This document shows positions 15,466-24,889 of a DNA stretch of 64,000 bases, in pieces. The number at the start of each line of letters is the position of its first letter. Position 1 is the first letter of the stretch. Under the pieces are notes generated by a model that saw only the letters and a program-made list of their open reading frames with translations, had not been told where the DNA came from and did no database searches. This DNA comes from Olsenella uli. GTDB taxonomy: Bacteria; Actinomycetota; Coriobacteriia; Coriobacteriales; Atopobiaceae. The stretch lies in contig NZ_CAAKON010000002.1 in assembly GCF_901212655.1 (NCBI RefSeq), forward strand, positions 22-64,021, given 5' to 3'. A program made the position numbers and the translations under genes.

Positions 15466-16599
15466 CTAGTCCCTCAGGAGCTGAAGCGCGTGACGCACGG
15501 CCCTCAGCCTAACCTCGGAACGGTCGCCTGGGAACACGACGCTTTCGGTCCTCGTCCCGGCGCCACTTGAGACCCCAAACCAGACGAGGCCAACCGGCTT
15601 GCCAGGCTCGGCTCCTCCTGGGCCGGCGATGCCCGTGACGCTCACGGAGAGGTCGCACCCAAGTGCGGCGCGCGCACCCTCGGCCATTGCCGCGGCGCAC
15701 TCCGGCGAGACGGGCCCCACGGTGTCGAGGATCTCGTCGCTCACGCCGAGCACCGCGTGCTTGACGGAGCACGCGTAGCTCCCGATGGCCCCCTTTACCA
15801 CGTCGGACGAGCCGGGGACGGCAGTGAGGGACCCCTCGACGAGGCCGCCCGTGCAGCTTTCTGCCGTGCCGACCGTCAGGCCGCGTGAGCGAGCCTCGTC
15901 CAGCACCTCGGCCGCGAGGGCCACGCAGTCGCCCCATGACGGGGCGGCCTCGGCGCCGCCTTTGGCAGACGAGCCGCCCTCATACTCCTCATCCGCAAAG
16001 AGCGCGTCCCTGGACTTCCAGAAGTAGTCAAAGCCAGACCAGGCCGTAAGAACGATGGCTGCCGCCATAAGCGCGAACGAGAGCCAGTAGAGGCCGCCTG
16101 CGAGCGCACCCCCGCCAAGGCAGGAGTGCAGAAAGTAGCCGGAGATGGAGGTCATCGTCGTTGCAGTCTTCCACTTGCCGAGATTGCTCGCGGCCACTAC
16201 CGTTCCCTCGGCGGCAACGACGAGGCGCAGGCCGCTCACGAGGAACTCCCTGGACACGACGATCACGAGAGGCCAGAAGTTGAGGTAGTCCCAGTCCATG
16301 AGCACGAGCATCGAACAGACGACGACGAGCTTGTCGGCAATAGGGTCGAGGAACTTTCCAAAGGTGGTGACCTCTCCCCTGCTACGGGCAAGGTAGCCAT
16401 CCAGCTTGTCGGTCAGCGACAACAAGATGAACAGGAGGGCGACGACCAGGTGCGGCCAGGACACCCCCGTGCCCTCGTGCGAGGGGATGCCCGCCACCCA
16501 CGCGGCGAGAAGCCACGCCGGGACGAAGACGACGCGAATAGAGGTAACGATATTCGCGGGCGTCCAGATGCCATGACCCGCTCGTTTGCCCTCGGCCAT
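15466..16599 (-). CDS. pgsA: PgsA-CinA fusion: phosphatidylglycerophosphate synthase + nicotinamide-nucleotide amidase
   Basis: One uninterrupted frame of 377 residues joins two enzymes. Residues 1-195 form a membrane CDP-alcohol phosphatidyltransferase with the signature D-x2-DG-x2-AR-x8-G-x3-D-x3-D (KLDGYLARSRGE ... GKFLDPIADKL). This makes phosphatidylglycerophosphate from CDP-diacylglycerol and glycerol-3-phosphate. Residues about 215-377 form a CinA C-terminal deamidase domain (GTAESCTGGLVEGSL, SVTGIAGPGG), which recycles NMN. pgsA and cinA are separate neighbouring genes in Bacillus. A linker rich in Gly, Ser and Glu lies between them. The start overlaps the rimO stop (TAATG). Confidence 0.9.
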   Translation of the reverse strand: MAEGKRAGHGIWTPANIVTSIRVVFVPAWLLAAWVAGIPSHEGTGVSWPHLVVALLFILLSLTDKLDGYLARSRGEVTTFGKFLDPIADKLVVVCSMLVLMDWDYLNFWPLVIVVSREFLVSGLRLVVAAEGTVVAASNLGKWKTATTMTSISGYFLHSCLGGGALAGGLYWLSFALMAAAIVLTAWSGFDYFWKSRDALFADEEYEGGSSAKGGAEAAPSWGDCVALAAEVLDEARSRGLTVGTAESCTGGLVEGSLTAVPGSSDVVKGAIGSYACSVKHAVLGVSDEILDTVGPVSPECAAAMAEGARAALGCDLSVSVTGIAGPGGAEPGKPVGLVWFGVSSGAGTRTESVVFPGDRSEVRLRAVRHALQLLRD

Positions 16600-17987
16600 T
16601 AGGCCGCCTCCCCCGAGTCGGCGCTGCCGCCCACGAGCTCGCCCTCGAGCTCGTAGCAGAATGCCTCCGTCAGTCGAACGCGGACCACGTCGCCCACGGA
16701 CGCCTCGCCCTCGGCAATGTGCACGGCGCCGTCGCAGTCGGGCGCCTGGAACCAGGTGTGCCCGATGAGCTCGGGCGCATCGCCGTCGGTGTCGACGCCG
16801 TCGATGATAACGTCAACGACCTCACCCACGTGGCTTGCAGTGGCGTCGAAGCCAAGCTGCTCGGCCGTGTCCATGAGGCGCTGGGTGCGCTCGAGCTTCA
16901 CGTCGTCTGGGACCTGGTTGCCCATCTCGGCGCCACGGGTGCCTTCCTCGGGCGAGTAGGTGAAAACGCTCGTGTAGTCAAACCCTTCGCCGGCCACGAA
17001 CTGCAGCAGGTCCTCGAACTGCTCATCCGTCTCGCCCGGGAATCCCACGAGACCCGTGGTGCGCAGCACCATGCCGGGAATCTCGCGACGAAGCCGTGCG
17101 AAGAGCTCGGAGAACTCTTCGGCGGACCCCGAGCGGTTCATGTCACTCAGGACCTTGGCGTCGCAGTGCTGGATGGGGATGTCGATGTAAGGCAGCACCT
17201 CCGGCGTGTCGCGAATGGCGGAGACGAGCTCGTCGGTCATGCCCTCGGGCTGAAGGTACAGCACGCGGAGCCAGGCGCGATAGGGACGCACAACCTCCGC
17301 AAGGCGCACGAGGAGGCTCGCGAGGGTGTCTTGCGCGCCCAGGTCCTCGCCCCAGATTCCCGTGTCCTGGCCGATGAGGACGAACTCGCGAACACCTTGC
17401 TCTGCCAGGGCCTTGACCTCGCGCTCGATCTCACGGTACGGGCGAGACGCATAGCGGCCGCGAATGTAGGGGATCGCGCAGAACGAGCAGAATCGGTCGC
17501 AGCCGTCCGAGATCTTGACGTAGGCGCTGGCGCCCTGAACCGTGCGCAGCGGGGCGGCAAGCGGACCAGCGGCCGCACCGTCCGCACTGGGAACGACCGA
17601 CGTGCGCCCGAGGACGCCGTCGAGTACGCCCACGATGCCGTCCTCCTCGTCGGTGCGGACGAAGGAGGCGACCTCGGGAAGCTCGTCCGGAAGGTCGAAG
17701 CCGTAGCGTGAGGGCACGCAGCCGCACATCACGATCGGCAGCTCGCGCACGCCCTCCCGTGCGGCCTCGGCGAGCTCGAGGGTGCGCTCGATGCTCTCCG
17801 AGGTTGCGCTCGCGAGGAACGAGCAGGTGTTGACGAGGACGGCACTCGCGTCCTCGACCTCGGTTGCCTCCTGATAGCCAGCTCGAAGGAGCAGGCTCCT
17901 CATGCGGTCTGTGTCAACCTCGTTCTTGGCGCAGCCAAGGGTGACGAAGAGGACCGAGGGGGTCATGTCTGCTGAAACCTGGGACAT
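16599..17987 (-). CDS. rimO: ribosomal protein S12 methylthiotransferase RimO
   Basis: RimO methylthiolates an aspartate of ribosomal protein S12 using radical SAM chemistry. The N-terminal cluster motif TLGCAKNEVDTDRM marks it as RimO rather than MiaB, followed by the radical-SAM triad in GCDRFCSFCAIPYIRGR and a C-terminal TRAM domain. About 66 residues of open frame upstream look non-coding. ATG 17987 (MSQVSAD, 462 aa) and ATG 17966 are both possible; their AGG-type ribosome sites are 10-12 bases away. Coupled to pgsA-cinA downstream. Confidence 0.94.
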   Translation of the reverse strand: MSQVSADMTPSVLFVTLGCAKNEVDTDRMRSLLLRAGYQEATEVEDASAVLVNTCSFLASATSESIERTLELAEAAREGVRELPIVMCGCVPSRYGFDLPDELPEVASFVRTDEEDGIVGVLDGVLGRTSVVPSADGAAAGPLAAPLRTVQGASAYVKISDGCDRFCSFCAIPYIRGRYASRPYREIEREVKALAEQGVREFVLIGQDTGIWGEDLGAQDTLASLLVRLAEVVRPYRAWLRVLYLQPEGMTDELVSAIRDTPEVLPYIDIPIQHCDAKVLSDMNRSGSAEEFSELFARLRREIPGMVLRTTGLVGFPGETDEQFEDLLQFVAGEGFDYTSVFTYSPEEGTRGAEMGNQVPDDVKLERTQRLMDTAEQLGFDATASHVGEVVDVIIDGVDTDGDAPELIGHTWFQAPDCDGAVHIAEGEASVGDVVRVRLTEAFCYELEGELVGGSADSGEAA

Positions 17988-18075
17988 GGGTTGGTGGTGC
18001 CTTTCTGTGGGGTGAGGTGATGGGCTCGCGCACCTGTGGTCGCAGGTCCGGATTATGGCTGCGTGGCAGGCCGGC

Positions 18076-18573
18076 CTAACGATAGTTCGTGAACTGCAGG
18101 GGAATGCCGTAGTCCTGGTCGCGCAGGAATGAGATGACCTGCTGGAGCGCGTCCTTGGAGGCCGAGGTGACGCGCAGCTTGTCATCGTCGACGGACGCCT
18201 TGACCTTTAGTTTGAGGTCCCGGATGTCCTTGGAGATCTTCTTGGCGCACTCCTTGTCGATGCCTTGGACGATGTGACCAATGACGCGGACCGAGCCGCC
18301 GGAGGCAGCCTGGGGCGCGTCCCAGCTCACGCTCTTGAGGTCGACCTTGCGCTTGACGAGCCTGCCGTTGAGCACGTCGATGACTTGCTTGGCCACAAAG
18401 TCTGCGGGTGCGTTGACGGTGATGGTGCCGTCGCCCTTGGAGAGCTCGATCGTGGCGCCGGAGCCCTTGAGGTCGTAGCGCTGCGTGAGCTCGCGGGCGG
18501 TCTGCTGGTAGGCGTTGTCGACCTCCTGCATGTCCACGGTGGACACGACGTCGAAGCTTGAGTCCTTGGCCAT
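18076..18573 (-). CDS. YajQ family nucleotide-binding protein (UPF0234)
   Basis: YajQ proteins are small two-domain proteins that bind nucleic acids or nucleotides; in Xanthomonas a homologue binds cyclic di-GMP. The full 165 residues match: SSFDVVSTVDMQEVDNAYQ at the N-terminus, ELTQRYDLKGS, then HIVQGIDKECAKKISKDIRD, and the C-terminal RDQDYGIPLQFTNYR. The ATG at 18573 has AAGGGA upstream. It stands alone between the terminator of the rodZ-like gene and rimO. The cellular role in this organism is not known. Confidence 0.93.
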   Translation of the reverse strand: MAKDSSFDVVSTVDMQEVDNAYQQTARELTQRYDLKGSGATIELSKGDGTITVNAPADFVAKQVIDVLNGRLVKRKVDLKSVSWDAPQAASGGSVRVIGHIVQGIDKECAKKISKDIRDLKLKVKASVDDDKLRVTSASKDALQQVISFLRDQDYGIPLQFTNYR

Positions 18574-18596
18574 GCTCGTTCCCTTCGTTAGTCAGC

Positions 18597-18636
18597 GGTC
18601 GCGCCGCCCAGGCGGCATCGTCTGGGCGGCGCGACC
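18597..18636 (-). terminator. 15-bp-stem hairpin after the rodZ-like gene
   Basis: GGTCGCGCCGCCCAG (18597-18611) pairs perfectly with CTGGGCGGCGCGACC (18622-18636) over a 10-base loop. It begins 24 bases after the rodZ-like stop on the minus strand. There is no U-tract, so it may act as a strong structural terminator or an RNA 3'-end stabiliser. Confidence 0.65.
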
Positions 18637-18660
18637 GAATTCCCTGTGTCGTTCGAGCGG

Positions 18661-20319
18661 CTAGTTGGAGCTCTTGGAGCTCGAGCTCTTGGAACCTGAC
18701 GAGGAGCTCGAGGAGCCGGAGTTCGATTTGGAGGAACTCCCAGACGAGCCAGACGAGTCGGAGCTCTTGGAGCTGGAGGAACTCTTGGAGCTGGAGGAGC
18801 CCTTCGAATTGGAGCTCGAGCTGTTGGCCGAGTCGCTGTCGCCAGAGGCCGTGGCCTCATCGGTTGAGGCCGTGCTGGCCGAGGGGTCCGTCCCCTCGAT
18901 CGTCACGCTCGCGAGGCCGCCCGAGGTCTTGGAGAGCTGCACGCGCTGGCCGTTCTTCTCAACCGTGACGACGCTCGCATCCGCCGCCGAGATGCTGATC
19001 GACTTCTTTACGGTGTACTCCTGCTCCCATGCACCGGTCACGCTCTCGGCAACCTCCTGCTGCCCGTCCGAGGTGATCTCGACCCACGAGGTCGCTCCGT
19101 CTGCAACGGAGACCTTCACGACAGTCTCCTGGCTCGCGGCCGCCGCGCTCGAAGCGGCGGCGCGGGCGGCCGCGTCTGAAAGCGCCCGTTGCTCTGCTGC
19201 CGAGGCGGTCGTGGCGGCAGGGGTCGTGGCCGTGCTCGCCGTGACGACTGGAACGGCATTCTTCTCGCCGGCATTCGAGGCACAGGAGCGAATCGAGAGC
19301 ACGAGAATCAGCACGAGGACGACCGCAAGCAGCACGCCAATCAAGATCATGACGTTGCGAGGATTGGAGCTCAGCGACTGGGCCACACCTGCGATGCCTG
19401 AGCGCTGGGGCTCACGGCGTCGGGAGCGTGCCCGCGGGTCGCGCTCGGCAGGCGGTGCCTGGCGGCGCCTCACGTTCGGGCGCTCGGGCGGCTGGGCCCC
19501 GCGTCCACCCTGGCGGCCCGCCCTCGTCGAGGAGGGCCGGTAGGGGCGCACGCCATCGTCATAGCGCATGTCATCGCGGTACTGCCCGGAGCTTACGCGC
19601 CTCGTCGTGACGTCGTCGGGCCCCTGACCGTAGCGGTCGACGCGGCCACGGGAGCCATAGCCCTCGTCTGCGGAGCGCGCCCTCCTGGCAGAGGCGGCCT
19701 GGCGCCTGCGCGCGGCCTCGTCGCTCTCTGGGACGCGCGTCGTGTAGCGTCGCTCGCCCTGGCGCCCGCCATAGGGGCGCCCGTCATCACGGCTCGATCG
19801 CACGGATTCACCTCGCTGCCGATAGCTTCCACCCTGCTCGCTGTAGGGCACGGGGCCCTCCGAGCGATACGGCGTGGCATATGTGGGAATAGCAGCCGCC
19901 GCGCCGCTGGGGCGCGAGGCATAACCTTCCGAGGGCAGGTTCACCCCGCCGCCGCGGGCGGCGGGGAGTGCCCTGGAGGGACGAGGGGCGGAGGCGGCCG
20001 ACGCAGGGCCCCTGTTCGCGGGTTCGTCGGCGAGGCGCGCGAGACCAAAGGTGTCGCGCCCGGTGACCTCGCTCACGTACTCCTCGTGCTCCCGCTCGTA
20101 GAGCTCGGTGACCATGCGGGAGTCGAGACCGAGGTAGCGCGCATAGCTCGCCACCATGCCCTGGGCGTACCCAAGCGCGGGGAGGTGGTCGAAGTCGCCC
20201 TCCTCGAAGGCCTCAAGCACGGTCTCGCGCATGCGCAGCACCTTGGCTGCCTGCGGGATGGAAAGACGCAGCTGCTTGCGTCGATCCGAGAGAATCTTTG
20301 CGAACCTCGTCCTTGCCAT
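18661..20319 (-). CDS. RodZ-like protein: cytoplasmic HTH, one membrane helix, Ser-rich extracellular tail
   Basis: The N-terminal HTH domain (1-75, RLSIPQAAKVLRMRETVLEAFEEGDFDHLP) matches the RodZ/YmfM helix-turn-helix that binds MreB and organises cell elongation. A long basic, Arg/Tyr-rich disordered region follows (about 95-315), then one membrane helix (NVMILIGVLLAVVLVLILVL). Outside lies a RodZ-type beta domain (VVKVSVADGATSWVEITSDG), and the last 65 or so residues are almost pure Ser/Lys/Gly. At 552 residues it is larger than Bacillus YmfM (about 290). The ATG at 20319 is 6 bases after the ftsK stop, so the two are coupled. No mreB is in the window. Confidence 0.85.
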   Translation of the reverse strand: MARTRFAKILSDRRKQLRLSIPQAAKVLRMRETVLEAFEEGDFDHLPALGYAQGMVASYARYLGLDSRMVTELYEREHEEYVSEVTGRDTFGLARLADEPANRGPASAASAPRPSRALPAARGGGVNLPSEGYASRPSGAAAAIPTYATPYRSEGPVPYSEQGGSYRQRGESVRSSRDDGRPYGGRQGERRYTTRVPESDEAARRRQAASARRARSADEGYGSRGRVDRYGQGPDDVTTRRVSSGQYRDDMRYDDGVRPYRPSSTRAGRQGGRGAQPPERPNVRRRQAPPAERDPRARSRRREPQRSGIAGVAQSLSSNPRNVMILIGVLLAVVLVLILVLSIRSCASNAGEKNAVPVVTASTATTPAATTASAAEQRALSDAAARAAASSAAAASQETVVKVSVADGATSWVEITSDGQQEVAESVTGAWEQEYTVKKSISISAADASVVTVEKNGQRVQLSKTSGGLASVTIEGTDPSASTASTDEATASGDSDSANSSSSNSKGSSSSKSSSSSKSSDSSGSSGSSSKSNSGSSSSSSGSKSSSSKSSN

Positions 20320-20325
20320 CTGCGC

Positions 20326-23076
20326 CTACACCTCCCTGTATGCCATGTCTGCCGCCCTGAGCTCCTCAAGGCCGTCGGAATCGAGCAGTACCTCGCGCGG
20401 CTTCGACCCGTCGGGAGGGCCAACCACGCCCTTCTGCTCGAGCATGTCCATGATCCTTCCTGCCCTAGCGTACCCCACCTTGAGCCTTCGCTGCAGGCCG
20501 GAGGTGGAACCTAGCTGAGAGTCCACAACGACCTGGGCTGCCTCCCAGACGAGCGGGTCGTCGTCCTCGGCCATATCGCTCGAGGTGGCAGCGCCGGGCT
20601 GGCCCGGCACCACGGCGGAGAGAATCTCGTCATGGTAGTCGGGCTCGCGTTGATCTCTGATGAAGGTCACCACGGACTCGATCTCGGCGTCGCTTGCGTA
20701 GGCGCCCAGGACGCGCCTGAGCACGCCGCCCGCCTTGCGGAAGAGCATGTCTCCCCTGCCCATGAGACGCTCGGCGCCCGTCTGGTCGAGGATGACGCGG
20801 CTGTCGATGGAGCTCGAGACCTTGAGCGCCACACGCGTGTCGACGTTGGACTTGATGAGGCCCGTGACGACGTCTGCCGAGGGCCGCTGCGTGGCAAGCA
20901 CGAGGTGGATGCCGGCCGCGCGCGCCAGCTGGGCGATGCGCACGATCGAGGCCTCGACGTCCTTGCCCGCAACCATCATGAGGTCGGATAGCTCGTCGAT
21001 GACGATGACGAGGTACGGCATGGGCTTGGGCGGGTTCTCCTGGTCGTCGAACTTTCCGTCCTCCACCATCTTGTTGTAGACCTTGACGTCCCTGGCGCCC
21101 GCGCGCTCGAAGACCTTGAGCCTCCGGTCCATCTCCGTGACCGCCCACTGCAGGGCGCTCGCCGCCTGCCTGGGCTCGGTGACCACCGGCACGTAGAGGT
21201 GAGGCAGCCCCGCATAGCAGCTGAACTCGACGCGCTTGGGGTCCACGAGGATGAGGCGGACTTGCTCGGGCGTCGTCCTCATGATCAGCGACATGATGAT
21301 CGCGTTGATGAGTACGGACTTGCCCGAGCCTGTCGTGCCGGCAACGAGCATGTGGGGCATGCGCGCGAGGTCGGCGACGACCGGGGCGCCCTCGGAGTCT
21401 CGCCCGATGGCGAACTCCAGCGGTCCGCCCTTCGCATAAGGCAAAACGTCGCCGAGGCAGACGTTTTGGCGCTGCTTGTTGGGAATCTCGATGCCCACGA
21501 GCGACGTGCCCGGGATGGGCGCGAAAATGCGGACCGACTCGGACGCGAGCGACAGCTGGATGTCATCCTGCAGGTTCGTGATCTTGTTGACGCGCTCGCC
21601 CTCGCCCATCTCGATCTTGAAGGTGGTGACGAGCGGGCCGGCCGTCCAGCCAGCGACGCGGCTCGTGAGGCCAAACTCCTCGAGCGTGGACTGCAGCCTC
21701 CTGGCCGTACGCTCGAGTTCGGAGTCAGAGGAGGCAGAGCTCGCGGAGTTCGGGTTGCTCGTGAGCAACGAGAGGGGTGGCAGCGTGAAGTCGTCGGAGC
21801 CGTCGCCCGGGCGCGTCGTCACCGAGGGGGCAGGCGCAAGCTTGGCGCGCGATCCGCGGCCGGGACGAGCCTTCTCGCCGCCCGCAGAGGAGCGAGGGCC
21901 CTTGCCAGACCCTGAGGCCTGGGCGGAGGCCAGGAGGAACTCGGGGACGGCGGGCTCGGCCGACGCGCCGGACGCATCGGCCGCATCAGGGGTGGCCGTG
22001 ACGGCCCTGTTGCCGCGACGCGCCGTGGGGCCTGCCACCGGCACGGAGTCGTCGAACGGCACCTCGTCCTCCGGCTCGTCCGCGACGACGGCATCCTTCT
22101 TCTTTGGCCCGGCCACCTCGGCCACACGGTCAAAGAGCGAGGCGAGCCCTCCCTTGGCATGGGGTTCGCCGACGGCGCCCTCTGGAAGGTCGCCCGCGGG
22201 GCGCTCGTCCTTGATCTTGAGCCTCGGGTGGCGCTTGGAGCCGGGGGTTGCCAGGGGCTCGGCGGAGCCCAGGCCCTCGAGTGGCATCGTCGCCGTCTCG
22301 TGGTCGACGCCGGAGGCCGCCTGCGAGCGCCTGCGGATGACGGACGACTTGCGCGTGCCGATGAAGTTGGTCTTGGCGGGCTCGGGGGCAACGAGCGTCG
22401 TGGCGGGCTCGTCCATGACGGTGGTCTCGGGCTCTTCGCCTACCCACTCGTTCTCGATTGCATGGCGGCGCTGGCTGCGTCGCTCCGAGCTGAGCTCACG
22501 CGCGGCGGCGATGCGACCTGCCGCAGCGCCCATGCCGCCCTTGATGCGCAGGGCGAGGTTGGAGAACGAGAAGCCGCACACAACGATGCCTGCGAGGGCA
22601 AGCCCCACCAGCACCACGGCGCCAACCACCTGGCCGGTGTAGGACAGCAGCACCCATGCCACGCCGGCGCCAACGTAGCCGCCGGACGCCTCGACCACGC
22701 CGGGCTCGAGCACGAGGTCAGGGGTGGCCTCGGCGCCGGGCACCATGATCGAGAGCATTGACAGCACGGAGAGCACCACGAGCCCGATGCCCAAGGCGAT
22801 GCGCCCCACCAGCGCGTTGTCGGTAGGGAGAAACATCGTCACGGCAAACAGGACGAGAGCGATGGGCACGAGCAGGGCGCCCTCGCCAAACCCAAGCCTC
22901 AGGCCCTCGGCCATCGCATGGGTAAGCGGGGCGTTGCTCGGCATGAGCAGCGATGCCGCCATCGCGATGGCGATGACGGCGAGGGCGATGCCGAGAAGGT
23001 CGTTGGCGATGCCCGGGGTGTCGGTCGCTGCGCGCGACCCTCCCCTTTTTGCGTTTGAACTGCGCTTTGCGGGCAT
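20326..23076 (-). CDS. ftsK: DNA translocase FtsK/SpoIIIE
   Basis: This hexameric ATPase pumps chromosomal DNA through the closing septum. Residues 1-190 contain several membrane helices. A proline/acidic linker runs to about 440, then the alpha domain and the RecA-like motor with Walker A GTTGSGKS (about 579) and Walker B VIVIDELSDLM, and a C-terminal winged-helix gamma domain (STSGLQRRLKVGYARAGRIMD) that reads KOPS-type signals. At 916 residues it is a standard size. It starts 6 bases after the rnj stop and is followed by the rodZ-like gene, giving an RNA-decay, segregation and shape operon. Confidence 0.96.
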   Translation of the reverse strand: MPAKRSSNAKRGGSRAATDTPGIANDLLGIALAVIAIAMAASLLMPSNAPLTHAMAEGLRLGFGEGALLVPIALVLFAVTMFLPTDNALVGRIALGIGLVVLSVLSMLSIMVPGAEATPDLVLEPGVVEASGGYVGAGVAWVLLSYTGQVVGAVVLVGLALAGIVVCGFSFSNLALRIKGGMGAAAGRIAAARELSSERRSQRRHAIENEWVGEEPETTVMDEPATTLVAPEPAKTNFIGTRKSSVIRRRSQAASGVDHETATMPLEGLGSAEPLATPGSKRHPRLKIKDERPAGDLPEGAVGEPHAKGGLASLFDRVAEVAGPKKKDAVVADEPEDEVPFDDSVPVAGPTARRGNRAVTATPDAADASGASAEPAVPEFLLASAQASGSGKGPRSSAGGEKARPGRGSRAKLAPAPSVTTRPGDGSDDFTLPPLSLLTSNPNSASSASSDSELERTARRLQSTLEEFGLTSRVAGWTAGPLVTTFKIEMGEGERVNKITNLQDDIQLSLASESVRIFAPIPGTSLVGIEIPNKQRQNVCLGDVLPYAKGGPLEFAIGRDSEGAPVVADLARMPHMLVAGTTGSGKSVLINAIIMSLIMRTTPEQVRLILVDPKRVEFSCYAGLPHLYVPVVTEPRQAASALQWAVTEMDRRLKVFERAGARDVKVYNKMVEDGKFDDQENPPKPMPYLVIVIDELSDLMMVAGKDVEASIVRIAQLARAAGIHLVLATQRPSADVVTGLIKSNVDTRVALKVSSSIDSRVILDQTGAERLMGRGDMLFRKAGGVLRRVLGAYASDAEIESVVTFIRDQREPDYHDEILSAVVPGQPGAATSSDMAEDDDPLVWEAAQVVVDSQLGSTSGLQRRLKVGYARAGRIMDMLEQKGVVGPPDGSKPREVLLDSDGLEELRAADMAYREV

Positions 23077-23082
23077 CTGGTG

Positions 23083-24741
23083 CTAGACCTCCATGACAAC
23101 CGGAATGATCATCGGGCGCGTGTGCGTCTTGCTCCACAGGAAGTTGGAGAGCGCGTTTCTGATGGCCTTGCGCTGCGCGTCCACCGAGGGACTGCCCTGG
23201 CGGGTCTTGTCGATGGTGGTGCGCACAAGGTCCTCGATGCCGGCGAGCAGCTCGTCGTCGCTCGAGAACGAGACGCCGCAGCTCGAGACATCGACGTCGG
23301 ACACGCGGTGCGAGCGGCTGCTCGTGGTGACGACGCACGTCACGATGCCGTCCTGGGAGAGCTTCTGGCGGTCGCGAAGCACGGCCGGGTCGGTGTCGCC
23401 GATGCGCAGGCCGTCGACGTAGATGATGCCGGAGTCATAGCTCGGACCCAGGGAGACCTTGCCATCGCGCATCTGCAGGGAGTCGCCGTTGTCCTCGATG
23501 AAGATATGGCTTCTGGGAATGCCCATGGCCTCGCCGAGCTTTGCGTTGGCGCGCAGGTGCACGGCCTCGCCGTGAACCGGCATGAAGTAGCGCGGGTTGG
23601 TCAGACCGAGCATGAGCTTGAGCTCCTCCTGCCTGGCGTGGCCGGAGACATGCACGGTTGCGTTGTCCTTGCTGAAGATCTCGCAGCCTATCTTGGCGAG
23701 CGAGTTGATGATGCCCTGGACGCTCTTCTCGTTGCCGGGGACCGGCGTGGCGGAGATGATCACCGTGTCACCCTCGTGGATGGAGAGGCTGCGGTGCTCG
23801 CCGTTGGCCATGCGGGAGAGCGCCGAGAGCGGCTCGCCCTGGGAGCCGGTGCACAGCACGACAATCTTCTCGTCGGGGATGTCCTTGAGCTCGTAGGCGT
23901 CGAGGATGTCCTCCTCGGCGATCTTGAGATAGCCGAGCTCGCGTGCGATCCGGGTATTGGTGACCATGGAGCGGCCGGTCACGACCACCTTGCGGCCTAC
24001 GGCCGTGGCGGCGTCGCAGACCTGCTGCAGGCGGTGAATCTGGCTCGAGAAGCTCGCGACGAAGACGCGGCCCGGTGCGTTCTTGATGATGTGGCGCAAA
24101 GACGGTCCCACCGTGGCCTCGCTCGGCGTGTAGCCGGGCTTGGTGGCGTTGGTGGAGTCCATGAGCAGAAGGTCGATGCCCTGGCGTGCGAACTTGCAGA
24201 TGGACTGGTAGTTGGGGCGCACGCCGTCGATGGGCGTCTGGTCGAGCTTGAAGTCGCCGGTGTGGAACACGGTGCCGGCGGGCGTCTTCATGAAGATGCT
24301 GAACGCCCCCGGGATGGAGTGCGTCATGTTGATGAAGTGCACCGAGAAGCAGCCCAGGTTGATGTTGGAGCCGTCATGCACCTCACGGAACTTCGGCTGC
24401 TTGATGTTGTGCTCGGCGAGCTTGCCCTCGATGAAGCCGAGGGTGAGGTCGCTGGCGAAGATGGGCACCTTGTGCGTGAGATCCATGAGCAGGTACGGAA
24501 GTGCGCCCGTGTGGTCCTCGTGGCCATGGGTGATGATGATGCCGCGGAGCTTCTCCTCGTTCTCGAGAACGTAGGTGTAGTCCGGCAGCACCAGGTCGAT
24601 GCCGGGCTGGTCGTCGTCGGGGAACATGAGGCCGGCGTCGATGAGCACCATGTCACCGTCGCACTCAAACGCCGTCATGTTCTTGCCGATGCCGTCCAAG
24701 CCTCCCAGCGGGATGATCCTGAGCGTGGGTGTCTTTGCCAT
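23083..24741 (-). CDS. rnj: ribonuclease J
   Basis: RNase J is a metallo-beta-lactamase/beta-CASP nuclease with 5'-3' exonuclease and endonuclease activity on mRNA and rRNA. The metal-binding motif HGHEDHTGALPYLL, the DSTNATKPG region of the beta-CASP domain and the C-terminal beta-CASP/metal motifs (GSQGEPLSAL, SGHARQEELKLML, PVHGE) are all visible. ATG 24741 (552 aa, MAKTPTLRIIPLGG) is chosen; AGGAGG lies 12 bases upstream. The longer version would start with TTG at 24771. It sits between pnp and ftsK, with RNase Y nearby. Confidence 0.95.
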   Translation of the reverse strand: MAKTPTLRIIPLGGLDGIGKNMTAFECDGDMVLIDAGLMFPDDDQPGIDLVLPDYTYVLENEEKLRGIIITHGHEDHTGALPYLLMDLTHKVPIFASDLTLGFIEGKLAEHNIKQPKFREVHDGSNINLGCFSVHFINMTHSIPGAFSIFMKTPAGTVFHTGDFKLDQTPIDGVRPNYQSICKFARQGIDLLLMDSTNATKPGYTPSEATVGPSLRHIIKNAPGRVFVASFSSQIHRLQQVCDAATAVGRKVVVTGRSMVTNTRIARELGYLKIAEEDILDAYELKDIPDEKIVVLCTGSQGEPLSALSRMANGEHRSLSIHEGDTVIISATPVPGNEKSVQGIINSLAKIGCEIFSKDNATVHVSGHARQEELKLMLGLTNPRYFMPVHGEAVHLRANAKLGEAMGIPRSHIFIEDNGDSLQMRDGKVSLGPSYDSGIIYVDGLRIGDTDPAVLRDRQKLSQDGIVTCVVTTSSRSHRVSDVDVSSCGVSFSSDDELLAGIEDLVRTTIDKTRQGSPSVDAQRKAIRNALSNFLWSKTHTRPMIIPVVMEV

Positions 24742-24889
24742 GTGAGCGGCAAACCTCCTAGTTGTGGCCAATAGGTATGTGTGGCGGCAAGGCCGCCTTC
24801 TTATCTGGGTAACGCGCTATGGGGAGGGCCCGACGAGCGGGTCCTCCCCAAGATGTTGGCTCAAAGAGTCAAGGAGATGCTAGCAGACA

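Noticed and set aside
23080..24774. 564-codon plus-strand frame opposite rnj
   Set aside because: RNase J motifs are complete on the minus strand. The antisense product is low-complexity shadow coding.
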